21,669 nt of DNA from UMGS1851 sp900555605 (lineage in GTDB: Bacteria; Bacillota; Clostridia; UBA1212; UBA1255): NCBI GenBank assembly GCA_902472555.1, contig CABROF010000034.1:1-21669 (forward strand), given 5' to 3'. Below the pieces are notes generated by a model that was not told the DNA's origin, did not search any database, and was given only the letters and a program-made list of their open reading frames with translations. The position numbers were made by a program, and so were the translations under genes. Below are positions 6,493-14,342 of the stretch, piece after piece (position 1 is the first letter of the stretch; every line of letters starts with the position of its first letter).

Positions 6493-7140
6493 TCAGATTT
6501 TCCCCGTAAAAACTAAAGTCAGCAGAACAAACGTCGCCAGCAGCAGCAGGCCCACCAGCAGGGTTCCGATATAACGGCTCCGAGGCGCCGCAGACTGCGC
6601 AGGTTCCAGCAGCCGCGCTCTTCTGAGGGCCGATACAGCCGGCTTATACAGCAGCAGCGTAATTGCCGTATTCAGTCCGCCCTTCAGCAGATTGAAAGGC
6701 AGAAACGCAGGCACCAGCATAGCAGCCACCTTTTCCCGGGCCATGTCCATATAAATCGGCGTTACCAGATAGTTCCAAAGGATCATCACCAAGGTCATCA
6801 GTACGCAGCCTGCAAGCAGCCCGGCCACTGCGCCTGCCAAAGTGCGTTTCTTTTTATAAATAAAGGCTGCCGTACAGGCAAAGGCACAGGTAGAAAGAAT
6901 ATTCATAATCAGTCCGATAAACCCTGTATCACTAACCGTAAACATTTCAATCAGCGATACCAGCACGGATATGACAAACGCCGACAGCGGTCCGAAAATA
7001 AATCCACCGATGGCAATCACAACATCTTTAGGGTCATATTTCAAAAATAAAACGATGGGAACGCGCCCTACAAACATCACCACATAGGCAAGGGCAGCAA
7101 GCATGGCAAGCATAGTGATTTTTTTAGTTGAAATTTTCAT
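6493..7140 (-). CDS. ribU: RibU-type riboflavin ECF transporter S component
   Basis: The 215-residue protein is strongly hydrophobic with about six membrane segments. RibU features include KYDPKDVVIAIGGFIFGPL, a region ending GFIGLIMNIL, and the second-half block LWNYLVTPIYM followed by LPAFLPFNLLKGGLN. The S component binds riboflavin and works with a shared EcfA/A'/T module encoded elsewhere. An FMN riboswitch with an attenuator directly upstream supports the flavin assignment independently of the protein sequence. ATG 7140 has AAAGGGGAG about 8 nt upstream. The end of the protein has an extra charged linker (about 175-190) and a last membrane helix. Confidence 0.94.
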   Translation of the reverse strand: MKISTKKITMLAMLAALAYVVMFVGRVPIVLFLKYDPKDVVIAIGGFIFGPLSAFVISVLVSLIEMFTVSDTGFIGLIMNILSTCAFACTAAFIYKKKRTLAGAVAGLLAGCVLMTLVMILWNYLVTPIYMDMAREKVAAMLVPAFLPFNLLKGGLNTAITLLLYKPAVSALRRARLLEPAQSAAPRSRYIGTLLVGLLLLATFVLLTLVFTGKI

Positions 7141-7226
7141 ATAGATTCTCCCCTTTGCAGTATCTTGCCGGGTATACGGTACATCCGCGGCCGGCCGTCT
7201 CCCGGCGGGGCGGCGGTCCGCAATAT

Positions 7227-7263
7227 AAAAAGCACCTGAAAGTGTAAAATATCTTTCAGGTGC
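7227..7263 (-). terminator. Attenuator terminator of the FMN riboswitch
   Basis: On the minus strand, GCACCTGAAAG and CTTTCAGGTGC form a perfect 11-bp stem around a 10-nt loop, followed by TTTTT. It sits between the aptamer and ribU, as expected for transcription attenuation when FMN is abundant. I did not identify the antiterminator pairing. Confidence 0.88.
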
Positions 7264-7352
7264 CGGGACATAACCGCCGATGTCTGTTGTACGTCTTCCG
7301 CCGCGCCGCCGGATCTGCCGCCGGCACGCGCAGCCTGCGGCCGCACAAATCC

Positions 7353-7478
7353 GTATCTTCTTTCATCCAGACTATACTGTTGGTTTTGGAATCACACCAA
7401 ATCTGCGTCATGCGCCTTTTGCGTAATACGCGCGCGGACTATACCGCCAATCGGGAATTACACCCTGCCCTGAAGACA
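7353..7478 (-). promoter_or_regulatory. FMN riboswitch (RFN element)
   Basis: The minus strand shows the conserved RFN blocks in order: GTCTTCAGGGCAGGGTG, AATTCCCGATTGGCGGT, AGTCCGCG, GATTTGGTG, TTCCAAAACCAACAGT, AGTCTGGATGAAAGAAGAT. The outer stem P1 pairs GTCTTC (7477-7472) with GAAGAT (7360-7355). The element binds FMN and lowers expression of riboflavin synthesis or uptake genes; here it leads into ribU through a terminator. Open frames crossing this region on both strands are artefacts. Confidence 0.96.
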
Positions 7479-7504
7479 TTTCCATATTCAAATGTACGAA
7501 TGCT

Positions 7505-7532
7505 ATTATACGCGCAATTTCGCGGCTGTCAA
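7505..7532 (-). promoter_or_regulatory. Consensus promoter of the riboswitch-ribU unit
   Basis: On the minus strand TTGACA (7532-7527) and TATAAT (7510-7505) are perfect hexamers with a 16-bp spacer. Transcription would begin near 7498, about 20 nt before the aptamer. The IS30-like fossil begins immediately upstream of the -35 box. Confidence 0.85.
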
Positions 7533-7956
7533 GAAAAAAATCAGGCTGCACGCCCAGACGCATACCAACAGCTATGCCACCCTTTCCAAAACCTGCCCCA
7601 AGCTGTTAAAAGCGCCCTTTGTCTGCAGTGGCTGCAAGTCAAAACTGTTCTTCTGCGGCCCCATGCAATCCTGCCAGAAACCATATATAGAAAAGAACCA
7701 TACCCTTTTCAGGAACATCATCCCCAAAGGCTCATCCTTTGAGGCTTTTTTCCAGGATACCGTTGACCTGATCTTTTCCCATGTTCATTCTGTCAGAAGA
7801 CCCGTATTCAACAACAGGACGCCTTACGAGATGATGGCTTTTTTATATCCCGAGGCTCTGCTGGGTCTCTTCGGCATACATGAAGTCGCAGCCCACAAAG
7901 TCATACAGACTCCCAAGCTTCAAAAAACTGCCGACTTTAAGAGGACGCTGGTCTAA
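7533..7956 (+). pseudogene. IS30-like transposase with internal deletion
   Basis: An open frame runs through this region, but only two parts of a transposase are recognisable. The first has LSKTCPKLLKAPFVCSGCKS with a later Cys, like the Cys-containing N-terminal domain of clostridial IS30-type transposases (usually VCNGC). The second begins IEKNHTLFRNIIPKGSSFE and goes on through SHVHSVRRPVFNNRTPYEM to the end of the catalytic domain, with the third acidic residue of the DDE triad in IEKNH. The two are joined at QKPYIEKNH, so the stretch with the two catalytic Asp residues is missing. The element cannot transpose. The 144 bp up to 8100 hold no gene and may be its end. Confidence 0.6.
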
Positions 7957-8100
7957 ATGCAGCAGCAGCGATTAACCCTGATTTTAATTTTACGCTCACT
8001 TTTTTCCAAAGTAACTTCATCTGCAGCGGAATTTACTCTGGGAATTTACGACTTTTTAGTATGAGCAGTTTAGTCGTTATTTATTCACTACAAATGATTA

Positions 8101-8643
8101 TTATTTTGTAATTTTTATCGCGCACCGACTGCCGCCTGTCTTGATGCTTTCAAGCAATTCGACTTCTGTATCACAGTCAAACACCGCGTCAAACAGCTTT
8201 TTCGTGTAGCCGAGCGTGCAGAGACACCATGTTTTTGAAACCGGCTCGTTTACGCGCTGAACGCAATCGCAGTAACAATGCGGATATGTAAAAATTAGCG
8301 CGTCACAATCGAAGAGAAGCGTGAATGAGCCGCCGCCTGACGCTTCGTATTCGCGAACGAAGGTGTCAAGGTCGCCGCACTTCTTATACATCTGCCGTAA
8401 CTGCTCAGTTAACTTCGGTGGCGGTGTGCAGGAGCAGCCCATACGAATTTTTTTCACCTGTTCATCGTCGAAATTGTTGTCAAGATAAGCGCAGACATCT
8501 CCAGCCCACTTGAATTTGCGTTTAAAATCGGCGGATTTTGAGAGGTAGACCGTCTCGGCCATTTTTTCGGCAGCTACCTCGCCGATGTTCGCCTTTACGC
8601 TTTCGTATAAGCGTATTGACTTTATATTATCATTTTTCGGCAT
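8101..8643 (-). CDS. Cys-rich protein of unknown function, last gene of the WYL operon
   Basis: This is a 180-residue soluble protein with 12 Cys. They cluster as CSC (70-72), CYCDC (123-127), CLC (140-142) and Cys174, a layout that suggests metal or cluster binding. From memory it resembles small Cys-rich clostridial proteins such as DUF6144, but I cannot confirm that. The start is ATG 8643, with GGAGG 9 nt upstream; the frame upstream of it lies inside the preceding gene. Only 1 bp separates it from the stop of the 369-residue gene, so translation is probably coupled. It is the third unknown gene downstream of the WYL regulator. Confidence 0.75.
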   Translation of the reverse strand: MPKNDNIKSIRLYESVKANIGEVAAEKMAETVYLSKSADFKRKFKWAGDVCAYLDNNFDDEQVKKIRMGCSCTPPPKLTEQLRQMYKKCGDLDTFVREYEASGGGSFTLLFDCDALIFTYPHCYCDCVQRVNEPVSKTWCLCTLGYTKKLFDAVFDCDTEVELLESIKTGGSRCAIKITK

Positions 8644-8644
8644 T

Positions 8645-9754
8645 TTATTTTTCCTCCAAGTAATTGTCGATTTGAGCAATTCTTATATCAATCATACGCT
8701 TGAGCATGACTACATCATGCTCATCATACACATGAAAGCGATTGCCATGATGATGCTTGCTTATAGCCGTATGACACATATTTGCATAACGCTTTTTATC
8801 GCGTATCTGAAACCACTTGCCGCAGCGCTCGCTCATAGGCTTTATACCTTCGCCGCGATATCGGCAGCCGTTACAGACCGCAATATTTCTTTGGATGTAC
8901 ATGACCAATGAGTCGCTGTCAGTCTGCAGCTCCGCCTGCTCCAGAAATCTTTCAAACTCATCGGCAATATGTCCGCCGTTGCTGAGCCTGTACGGCACTT
9001 CGATCATCGGCGAATTGTTCTTTAGAATAAGAATATAAAGCTTTTTATATGAATAACGGATAGAGTTGGAATTTGGAGCGGTTTCCTGCTTTGCTCCTTT
9101 TGACAGCGCGTATTCATACAGCTCTTTGAAATATCGCTTGTATTTATCAGGGAGCGGACGAAGAAGATCATCTGTCGTGCATTTGTACTTATGCGCTAAT
9201 AACCGAAAATCCAAAAAACAGAGCTGCGGCCCGAATTTCTTCTTTTTCGCAAAAGCTTCTCTGAACACAGACCAATACTTCAGAAACAACGGATACTTAT
9301 CATTTGACAGTATAAACGGATTTTCACTTGAAACATTTATAAATCCTTTTCTTTCGGATTTTTCATATTCTCCAGCGGAAAATTCAAACCCAAATCCGGA
9401 CAATCTGTCAAACACACTGATATAGAAATCCAGTTTTTCTTTCCGCAATTCGCCGTAAAGAGACCATACGGTACTGTTTTTGTCAGAATGTCCGTTTCCG
9501 CATCTGAAACGCAGCCAGTCAAAGCACCCGCATATATATTCGTTTACATGAACGTTCCCGTAGCTGTCCGGAGCATTATACATATCGGTCAGTATTTCCG
9601 TAATACAGCTATATATTTGAGTACATCCCTCAACGGTTTCGGTATCTTCTATATCGCTAAGTGATATTTCAAGAGGAATAATTTGAATTCCGGTTTCCCA
9701 TACTTTTTTCTGATATTCGGTTGTGAATATCTCTTGATTGACGTTAAAAAGCAT
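8645..9754 (-). CDS. Unknown 369-residue protein with C-terminal Cys/His cluster
   Basis: I do not recognise this family with certainty. The N-terminal 280 residues are mixed alpha/beta, without membrane segments, and have scattered Cys, including CGC at 75-77. The C-terminal part holds CNGC (294-297), Cys311, then KRYANMCHTAISKHHHG (Cys327, His328, His334-336), which could bind zinc, followed by a helix ending IAQIDNYLEEK. ATG 9754 is used because AAAGGAG lies 10 nt upstream, and it overlaps the end of the toroid-like gene by 11 bp. The tight packing on both sides shows that it is made together with its neighbours. A nucleic-acid-binding or modifying role would fit the cluster but is speculation. 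Confidence 0.8.
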   Translation of the reverse strand: MLFNVNQEIFTTEYQKKVWETGIQIIPLEISLSDIEDTETVEGCTQIYSCITEILTDMYNAPDSYGNVHVNEYICGCFDWLRFRCGNGHSDKNSTVWSLYGELRKEKLDFYISVFDRLSGFGFEFSAGEYEKSERKGFINVSSENPFILSNDKYPLFLKYWSVFREAFAKKKKFGPQLCFLDFRLLAHKYKCTTDDLLRPLPDKYKRYFKELYEYALSKGAKQETAPNSNSIRYSYKKLYILILKNNSPMIEVPYRLSNGGHIADEFERFLEQAELQTDSDSLVMYIQRNIAVCNGCRYRGEGIKPMSERCGKWFQIRDKKRYANMCHTAISKHHHGNRFHVYDEHDVVMLKRMIDIRIAQIDNYLEEK

Positions 9755-10613
9755 AATGTGCACGCTCCTTTTCTGCAAGCAAAGTATAAAATGTCACCCA
9801 TTTGCTTGGCTTTCCGACACGTTCCTTCGGCAGATACGATTTTGTCAGCGTTCCGCCAAGCAATACCTTTCCGCTTTCGTCTTTATGGCCGACGAGCATA
9901 TCCCACGCCTGACTCAACCGCTCGTCATTGCCATATCCCAGAGCGGAAAAGCTTTCAACAATATTTTGCAGTCCCACGCGCATAACTTCAAACGGATAAA
10001 AAGTATCAATTGTGCGCCAGCCGGAACGGGCGTTCAGCACAAGCGTGCTTTTATCGTCCGTGCGGTAAAAGATATTGTGACCCCAAAAATATTCTGTCAG
10101 TCTGCCAGTGAACGGGCATTCAATATTATTCTTTTTACATTCAGACGCAAGCATCAGCGCGTGAATATTGGCTTTATAACAGCTTTTCGGGGCGTATTTC
10201 AGCTTATCAAGTCTGTGTAAACACAGAAAGCCTCCGTCCGGCAGCATATGCTCACCGGCTTTTTCTATTGTCTGCCTGACCGTCTCGTTATTACCGCATC
10301 CAAGCTTCACAAGCGCACGAAGCAGCATAAAGTCGCCGCAGCTGCAGTCAAATATTGAATCAAAGCCGTCAAACGCTTTTTGCAGATGCTCAAGCGCGAT
10401 ATCGCCGTATTTCATACCACATTCCGCAAGCGCAGTTATGTAATAAGTGAACCACAAGCCCTTTGTTTCATGCCAGGCTTCGGGGAACTTACCGAATATC
10501 CATGCTTTCGCGTCGGTGTTGTCCGCAGTCTTGCCGAGCAGTTCGATTTGTGTCCGGTATTTCACCGCAGGATTATCTTCCTCAAGTAACCAATTGATAA
10601 TTTCTTTATTCAT
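9744..10613 (-). CDS. Alpha/alpha-toroid-like protein, first gene of the WYL operon
   Basis: The 289-residue protein begins with INWLLEEDNPAVKYRTQIEL, typical of a group of bacterial helical-repeat proteins often annotated as prenyltransferase or squalene-cyclase-like. Further repeats are seen: CGDFMLLRALVKLGCG, LPDGGFLCL, KSCYKANIHALMLASEC and the late block ARSGWRTIDTFYPF. These alternate helices fit an (alpha/alpha)6 barrel. The length is near the usual for the group. The DxDD cyclase motif is not visible, so I do not predict cyclase activity. ATG 10613 has AGGAGG 8 nt upstream. An operator-promoter 70-100 bp upstream matches the one before the WYL regulator gene. The stop overlaps the next gene. 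Confidence 0.75.
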   Translation of the reverse strand: MNKEIINWLLEEDNPAVKYRTQIELLGKTADNTDAKAWIFGKFPEAWHETKGLWFTYYITALAECGMKYGDIALEHLQKAFDGFDSIFDCSCGDFMLLRALVKLGCGNNETVRQTIEKAGEHMLPDGGFLCLHRLDKLKYAPKSCYKANIHALMLASECKKNNIECPFTGRLTEYFWGHNIFYRTDDKSTLVLNARSGWRTIDTFYPFEVMRVGLQNIVESFSALGYGNDERLSQAWDMLVGHKDESGKVLLGGTLTKSYLPKERVGKPSKWVTFYTLLAEKERAHYAF

Positions 10614-10682
10614 CGTTATTATCCTCCTGATATATAAGTATAGGGTTTCAGTACCCGACAGCCAGTTGGGACTTTTCTGCTT

Positions 10683-10716
10683 ATTCTATCACACAAAACC
10701 TGACAGCAGCGTGTCA
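10683..10716 (-). promoter_or_regulatory. Operator-promoter of the toroid operon (putative WYL target)
   Basis: The minus strand reads TGACA (10716-10712), six bases, TGTCA (10705-10701), 12 bases ending TGA, then TAGAAT (10688-10683). The TGACA/TGTCA arms form a perfect inverted repeat. The promoter has an extended -10 (TGATAGAAT) but no -35; the repeat covers the -35 position, which fits an activated promoter. It overlaps the stop codon of the WYL gene. Confidence 0.65.
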
Positions 10717-11634
10717 TATATTATCGTAAAATTCGGCGATCATCGCACTTTTTTCTTTGATTATCTGCCGCAGATGTTCCGGTGCGAGAACCTTCACATA
10801 TGTTCCGAAGGACAGGATGTAGCCGTACACCCAGTCGTCCTCCGGGAAATCAAGTTCTACCATGTATGTCCCGTCGCCGTTTTTGTGTATCATATCGTCG
10901 TCGTAGTCATCGTACAGACGGTACAGCGCATTCTCAGTGAATTGCAGGACACAGTGAAGCATGTTGTTCCAACCGCCGCTATTATCGCCTGAAGCAGTCT
11001 GCTTCGGAATACGTTCGCACAGACGTTCAAATTTTTCGTCGGTGATTGTTACTTGCTTGATGCGTGAAATTCGGAACGAGCGGTAATCCTCGCGTTCTCT
11101 GCACCAGCCCCAGAGATACCACGCCTGATATTTGAAGTTCAGACGCAGCGGTTCTATCCGCCGCGTCGATCTTTTGTTCTGTGCGTTTATGTAGTCGATT
11201 TCAATAACGCGGCACTGCAATATCGCCGCTTTGATATCAACGAATTTGTTATAAGCGTTCGGATTTGAACCCCATGGCGAAAAATCCACGCTTATCCATT
11301 CCGACGCATTGTTTCTGAACAGTCCGCCGAGCTTTTCAAGCACGATATCAAGCTCTGGGTATTTTGTCGATTGAAGTGATTGCAGCGCGAACAGTATGCT
11401 GTCCTTATCATGGTCGGAAAGCATTGTGCGGCTTATGGTGTAATCCTCCATAATAGAAATTCCGCCGTTTACGCCCTGCGATGTATAAACAGGAACGCCG
11501 GAGGAGGAAAGCATATCTATATCACGGTAGATAGTTCGCACCGATACGCCGAACCGCTCGGCAAGTTCAGCCGCCGTAACAGTTTTTTTATTCAGTAAAA
11601 CTGTGATAATCTCAATCATTCTCGAAAGCTTCAC
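10714..11634 (-). CDS. HTH-WYL domain transcription regulator (YafY/PafC type)
   Basis: The 306-residue protein has an N-terminal HTH_11 helix-turn-helix (residues about 1-60; TAAELAERFGVSVRTIYRDI). The WYL domain lies around residues 135-230 and includes the core AWYLWGWCREREDYRSFRIS. A C-terminal WYL-extension domain follows. WYL domains sense ligands such as nucleic-acid pieces or small molecules and control the attached DNA-binding domain. The start is GTG 11634, with GGGAGG 6 nt further upstream. It is transcribed with, or just ahead of, three unknown genes in the same direction. Its own promoter has the same layout as the downstream operon promoter, so autoregulation and control of that operon are likely (inference). 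Confidence 0.93.
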   Translation of the reverse strand: MKLSRMIEIITVLLNKKTVTAAELAERFGVSVRTIYRDIDMLSSSGVPVYTSQGVNGGISIMEDYTISRTMLSDHDKDSILFALQSLQSTKYPELDIVLEKLGGLFRNNASEWISVDFSPWGSNPNAYNKFVDIKAAILQCRVIEIDYINAQNKRSTRRIEPLRLNFKYQAWYLWGWCREREDYRSFRISRIKQVTITDEKFERLCERIPKQTASGDNSGGWNNMLHCVLQFTENALYRLYDDYDDDMIHKNGDGTYMVELDFPEDDWVYGYILSFGTYVKVLAPEHLRQIIKEKSAMIAEFYDNI

Positions 11635-11652
11635 CCCGCACCTCCCTTTGTA

Positions 11653-11686
11653 ATTCTATCATACAATACAAGACAACCGTATATCA
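11653..11686 (-). promoter_or_regulatory. Operator-promoter of the WYL regulator gene
   Basis: The minus strand reads TGATA (11686-11682), six bases, TGTCT (11675-11671), 12 bases ending TGA, then TAGAAT (11658-11653). Half-sites, both spacings, and the extended -10 are the same as in the site at 10683-10716, with two base changes in the half-sites. Confidence 0.6.
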
Positions 11687-11713
11687 AATTTATTCTAATC
11701 AATCAAGCCGTTG

Positions 11714-12155
11714 TTACGCCTTGATTGATGCGTTCCTTTCTTTTCCCCGATCCAGTTTTCTGGTCTGCCATTCCGTCACCCGGGGCTGTACCAGATCCAC
11801 GATGTTAGAGATGGTCTCTATTTGTCGTTTACACAAAATTCTTGACATACCCGAGCGAACAGTCTTTGGATAGCTTCCGTTCCTTCTGTTTTCGGTTCCC
11901 TTGGGGGCCGGATCATTCTTGTGATATCCAAGCTTTGCATCCATCTCCGCTTTCAACATATCCTCCATGGTTCCGGCAAACAGATCTCTCAGCATCGTGC
12001 TGACTTCTCCCGCCGACTCTGGCTGATACATCCCGATCAGTTCTCTCAACAGCTCGCTTCTCTTTGCTTTCCTATCTTTTTCCTCCACTTTTTTCCCTCC
12101 AGTTTCCTTTCCTTTTTTTATCATATTTCTGGAGTTTACACAATCTATTTTACAC
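11714..12155 (-). pseudogene. IS256 family transposase fossil
   Basis: The frame from about 12124 down reads KRSELLRELIGMYQPESAGE, STMLRDLFAGTMEDMLKAEM and then DAKLGYHKND, RRNGSYPKTVRS. This is the N-terminal region of IS256-type (mutator-like) transposases, about 85 residues. It then runs into unrelated codons across GTTTACACAAAATTCTTGAC (11829-11848), which resembles an IS256 terminus. A second piece, VDLVQPRVTEWQTRKLD (around 11750-11800), belongs to a later part of the same protein type. A TGTGTAAA-rich sequence near 12130-12155 may be the other terminus. The catalytic core is absent. Confidence 0.65.
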
Positions 12156-12176
12156 ACTCGGAACGCGGGAGAAAAG

Positions 12177-12767
12177 GTGCAAATAGACGTAAAGGAGGTG
12201 CCGTATTGCTGCCTGAAAGGCGAAGCCAAGCGAGATGGGAAGCGACTGTATCAGTGGACAGCGATCGATGCGTGTACGCGTTTACGATTCGTTTATGGAT
12301 ATGAGGAACATACGCCGGAGAACGCGGTGGACTTTCTGGAACGATTGATAAAAGCGTTTCCATTCCCTATACAGACGATCCAGACAGACAACGGAACGGA
12401 ATTTACCTACCATTTCATTTCTGACAGAGAGAAAAGTGTCTTTGAGAAAGCTTTATGCGCCAAGGGGATTGTGCATAAGCTGATACCGCCTCGTACCCCT
12501 TGGCATAATGGAAAGGTAGAACGAAGTCACCGCAATGACCAGCGCTATTTTTATGACTGGGAAAAGTTTGAAAGCGTTCAGCAGCGCAACGAAAAACTGA
12601 AAATTCATCTATCATGGACCAATCGCAAGCCTATGCGTTCTTTAGGCTGGAAAAGTCCTCTTGCCCTTCTTGGCTCATATCATCGACATACGCAGAAGCC
12701 GTATATTATTTTTTTCAGGCCCCCCATTGACAAAACGATTGAACGGAGTAAAATAAGAGACAATTGA
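12177..12767 (+). pseudogene. rve-type (IS481-like) transposase, N-terminally truncated
   Basis: The 196-codon frame is an rve/DDE integrase core. IDVKEVP carries the first Asp (Asp4), TIQTDNGTEF the second (Asp71), and HNGKVERSHRND the Glu (Glu115). The N-terminal helix-turn-helix part is missing: the frame begins right next to the IS256 fossil at a GTG without a proper start signal. The family's usual end appears disturbed after WKSPLALL (about 12665); the last 30 codons run into the promoter of the trp operon. The catalytic residues survive, but without the DNA-binding domain it is probably inactive. Confidence 0.7.
12727..12754 (+). promoter_or_regulatory. Promoter of the trp operon
   Basis: TTGACA (12727-12732) and TAAAAT (12749-12754) are separated by 16 bp. 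A start near 12761 would be just before the T-box leader. The promoter overlaps the end of the transposase open frame. Confidence 0.7.
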
Positions 12768-12774
12768 ATATTGG

Positions 12775-13054
12775 AAACCATTGATTGAAAAGAGTAGGTA
12801 TTGGTTCGGATGTGTACAGAGAGCCGCGGACGGTGGGATCGCGGAGACAATCACAGTACTGAATGGATTCAAGAGGGTGAAAAGAAAGGCCTGCATAGCA
12901 GACCGAGTAATGTTCAACGGGAGTTCCGTCCGTTATCAGAGGAAGGCGTATTCACATGTACGCAGAGAGGGGGTGCATCACAGCACCAATTTAGGTGGTA
13001 CCGCAGAGGCATAAGCTTTTGTCCTATTTCATTGATAGGGCAAAAGCTTTTTTT
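12775..13054 (+). promoter_or_regulatory. Tryptophan T-box leader
   Basis: The Stem I landmarks are AGAGAGCCGCGG and GGTGGGATCGCGG. The specifier is read as UGG (12864-12866) in GAATGGATTC. The T-box sequence AGGTGGTACCGCAG is at 12993-13006, and a terminator follows. Uncharged tRNA-Trp pairs with the UGG codon and, through its free NCCA end, with the T-box, which favours the antiterminator and allows transcription of trpBADCF. The specifier agrees with the pathway of the downstream genes. Confidence 0.95.
13013..13054 (+). terminator. T-box attenuator terminator
   Basis: AAGCTTTTG plus TCCTAT pairs with ATAGGG plus CAAAAGCTT in a 15-bp stem (one G-T pair) around TTCATTG, followed by a T tract to 13054. 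Confidence 0.9.
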
Positions 13055-13057
13055 GTT

Positions 13058-13125
13058 GCCCGCACAACGCGGGCAGCGGGCGCGGAAGCCAAAGGCTTCC
13101 GATTCGGGCGGTTTGAAAGCCGCCC
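13058..13125 (+). repeat. Three consecutive GC-rich hairpins in the trpB leader
   Basis: Between the T-box terminator and trpB are three back-to-back hairpins: GCCCGC/GCGGGC (13058-13074), GGAAGCC/GGCTTCC (13084-13100) and GGGCGG/CCGCCC (13106-13125). None has a T tract, so they are not terminators. They could stabilise the processed mRNA or be remnants of a palindromic repeat. Confidence 0.6.
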
Positions 13126-13157
13126 CGGCAGGCACGGCAGGAAGGATGGAGATTTAG

Positions 13158-14342
13158 ATGAAAAAAGGAAGATTCTCGCAGTTTGGAGGCCAATACGCGC
13201 CGGAAACCATGATGTGCGCGTTAAATGAGCTGGAAGAAGCATATGAATTCTACAAAAACGATCCGGCATTCTGCAGGGAGCTGCAGCAGCTCCTGACAGA
13301 ATACGCAGGGAGGCCGTCCCGCTTATATTTTGCGCGGAAAATGACGCAGGAGCTCGGCGGCGCAAAAATTTATCTCAAACGGGAGGATCTCAATCATACG
13401 GGCTCCCATAAGATTAATAATGTTTTAGGCCAGACACTGCTGGCAAAGAAGATGGGAAAGAAACGCATCATCGCGGAAACAGGCGCAGGGCAGCACGGGG
13501 TGGCCGCTGCCACGGCCGCCGCACTGATGGACATGGAATGTGAAATTTTTATGGGTGCAGAGGATACGCGGCGTCAAGCGCTGAATGTGTTCCGCATGGA
13601 ATTGTTGGGAGCCGTCGTACATCCTGTCACAAGCGGTACACAAACGCTGAAGGATGCGGTAAATGAGACTATGCGGGAGTGGGTGTCCCGTATTTCTGAT
13701 ACGCATTACGTACTCGGTTCGGTTATGGGGCCGCATCCCTTCCCCACCATCGTAAGAGATTTTCAGAAAATCATCGGTGCGGAAATTCGTACGCAGCTGA
13801 TGGAAGCGGAAGGAAAGTTACCGGATGCTGTTATTGCGTGCGTTGGCGGCGGAAGCAATGCCATGGGCGCATTTTACGAATTTCTGCAGGAGCCATCCGT
13901 CAGGCTCATCGGCTGTGAAGCAGCAGGCCGCGGAATCGAGACGATTGAAACCGCTGCCACGATTGCAACGGGAAAAATCGGCATTTTCCACGGTATGAAG
14001 TCTTATTTCTGCCAGGATGCCTGCGGCCAGATCGCGCCGGTATACTCCATCTCAGCCGGATTGGATTATCCGGGCATCGGACCGGAACACGCCATGCTGG
14101 CAGAGCAGAAGCGGGCAGAATACGTACCTGTCACGGATGAAGAAGCAGTGGAAGCATTTGCTTACCTTTCCAGAACCGAAGGGATTATTCCCGCCATTGA
14201 AAGCGCCCACGCAGTGGCCCATGCAATGCGGCTGGCAAGGGAAATGCGTCCGGATCAAATAATCGTTATCAATATTTCCGGCCGCGGCGATAAGGACGTA
14301 GCCGCCATCGCACGGTATAAAGGAGTGGAAATCTATGAATAG
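13158..14342 (+). CDS. trpB: Tryptophan synthase beta subunit
   Basis: TrpB joins indole, passed from TrpA, to serine to form tryptophan, using PLP. The 394-residue protein is full length and intact. It opens GRFSQFGGQYAPETMM; the PLP lysine is Lys85 in HTGSHKINN; Glu107 in AETGAGQHG is the catalytic acid; GGGSNAMG binds the PLP phosphate; SGRGDKD closes the active site. It is of the standard TrpB1 type. ATG 13158 follows a GGA-rich site. It is the first gene of the operon, about 100 bp after the T-box terminator, and its stop overlaps the trpA start by 8 bp, so the two subunits are made in a coupled way. Confidence 0.97.
   Translation: MKKGRFSQFGGQYAPETMMCALNELEEAYEFYKNDPAFCRELQQLLTEYAGRPSRLYFARKMTQELGGAKIYLKREDLNHTGSHKINNVLGQTLLAKKMGKKRIIAETGAGQHGVAAATAAALMDMECEIFMGAEDTRRQALNVFRMELLGAVVHPVTSGTQTLKDAVNETMREWVSRISDTHYVLGSVMGPHPFPTIVRDFQKIIGAEIRTQLMEAEGKLPDAVIACVGGGSNAMGAFYEFLQEPSVRLIGCEAAGRGIETIETAATIATGKIGIFHGMKSYFCQDACGQIAPVYSISAGLDYPGIGPEHAMLAEQKRAEYVPVTDEEAVEAFAYLSRTEGIIPAIESAHAVAHAMRLAREMRPDQIIVINISGRGDKDVAAIARYKGVEIYE

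Noticed and set aside
7137..7742. Open frames across the riboswitch leader on both strands
   Set aside because: The sequence is explained by the FMN aptamer, the attenuator and the promoter.
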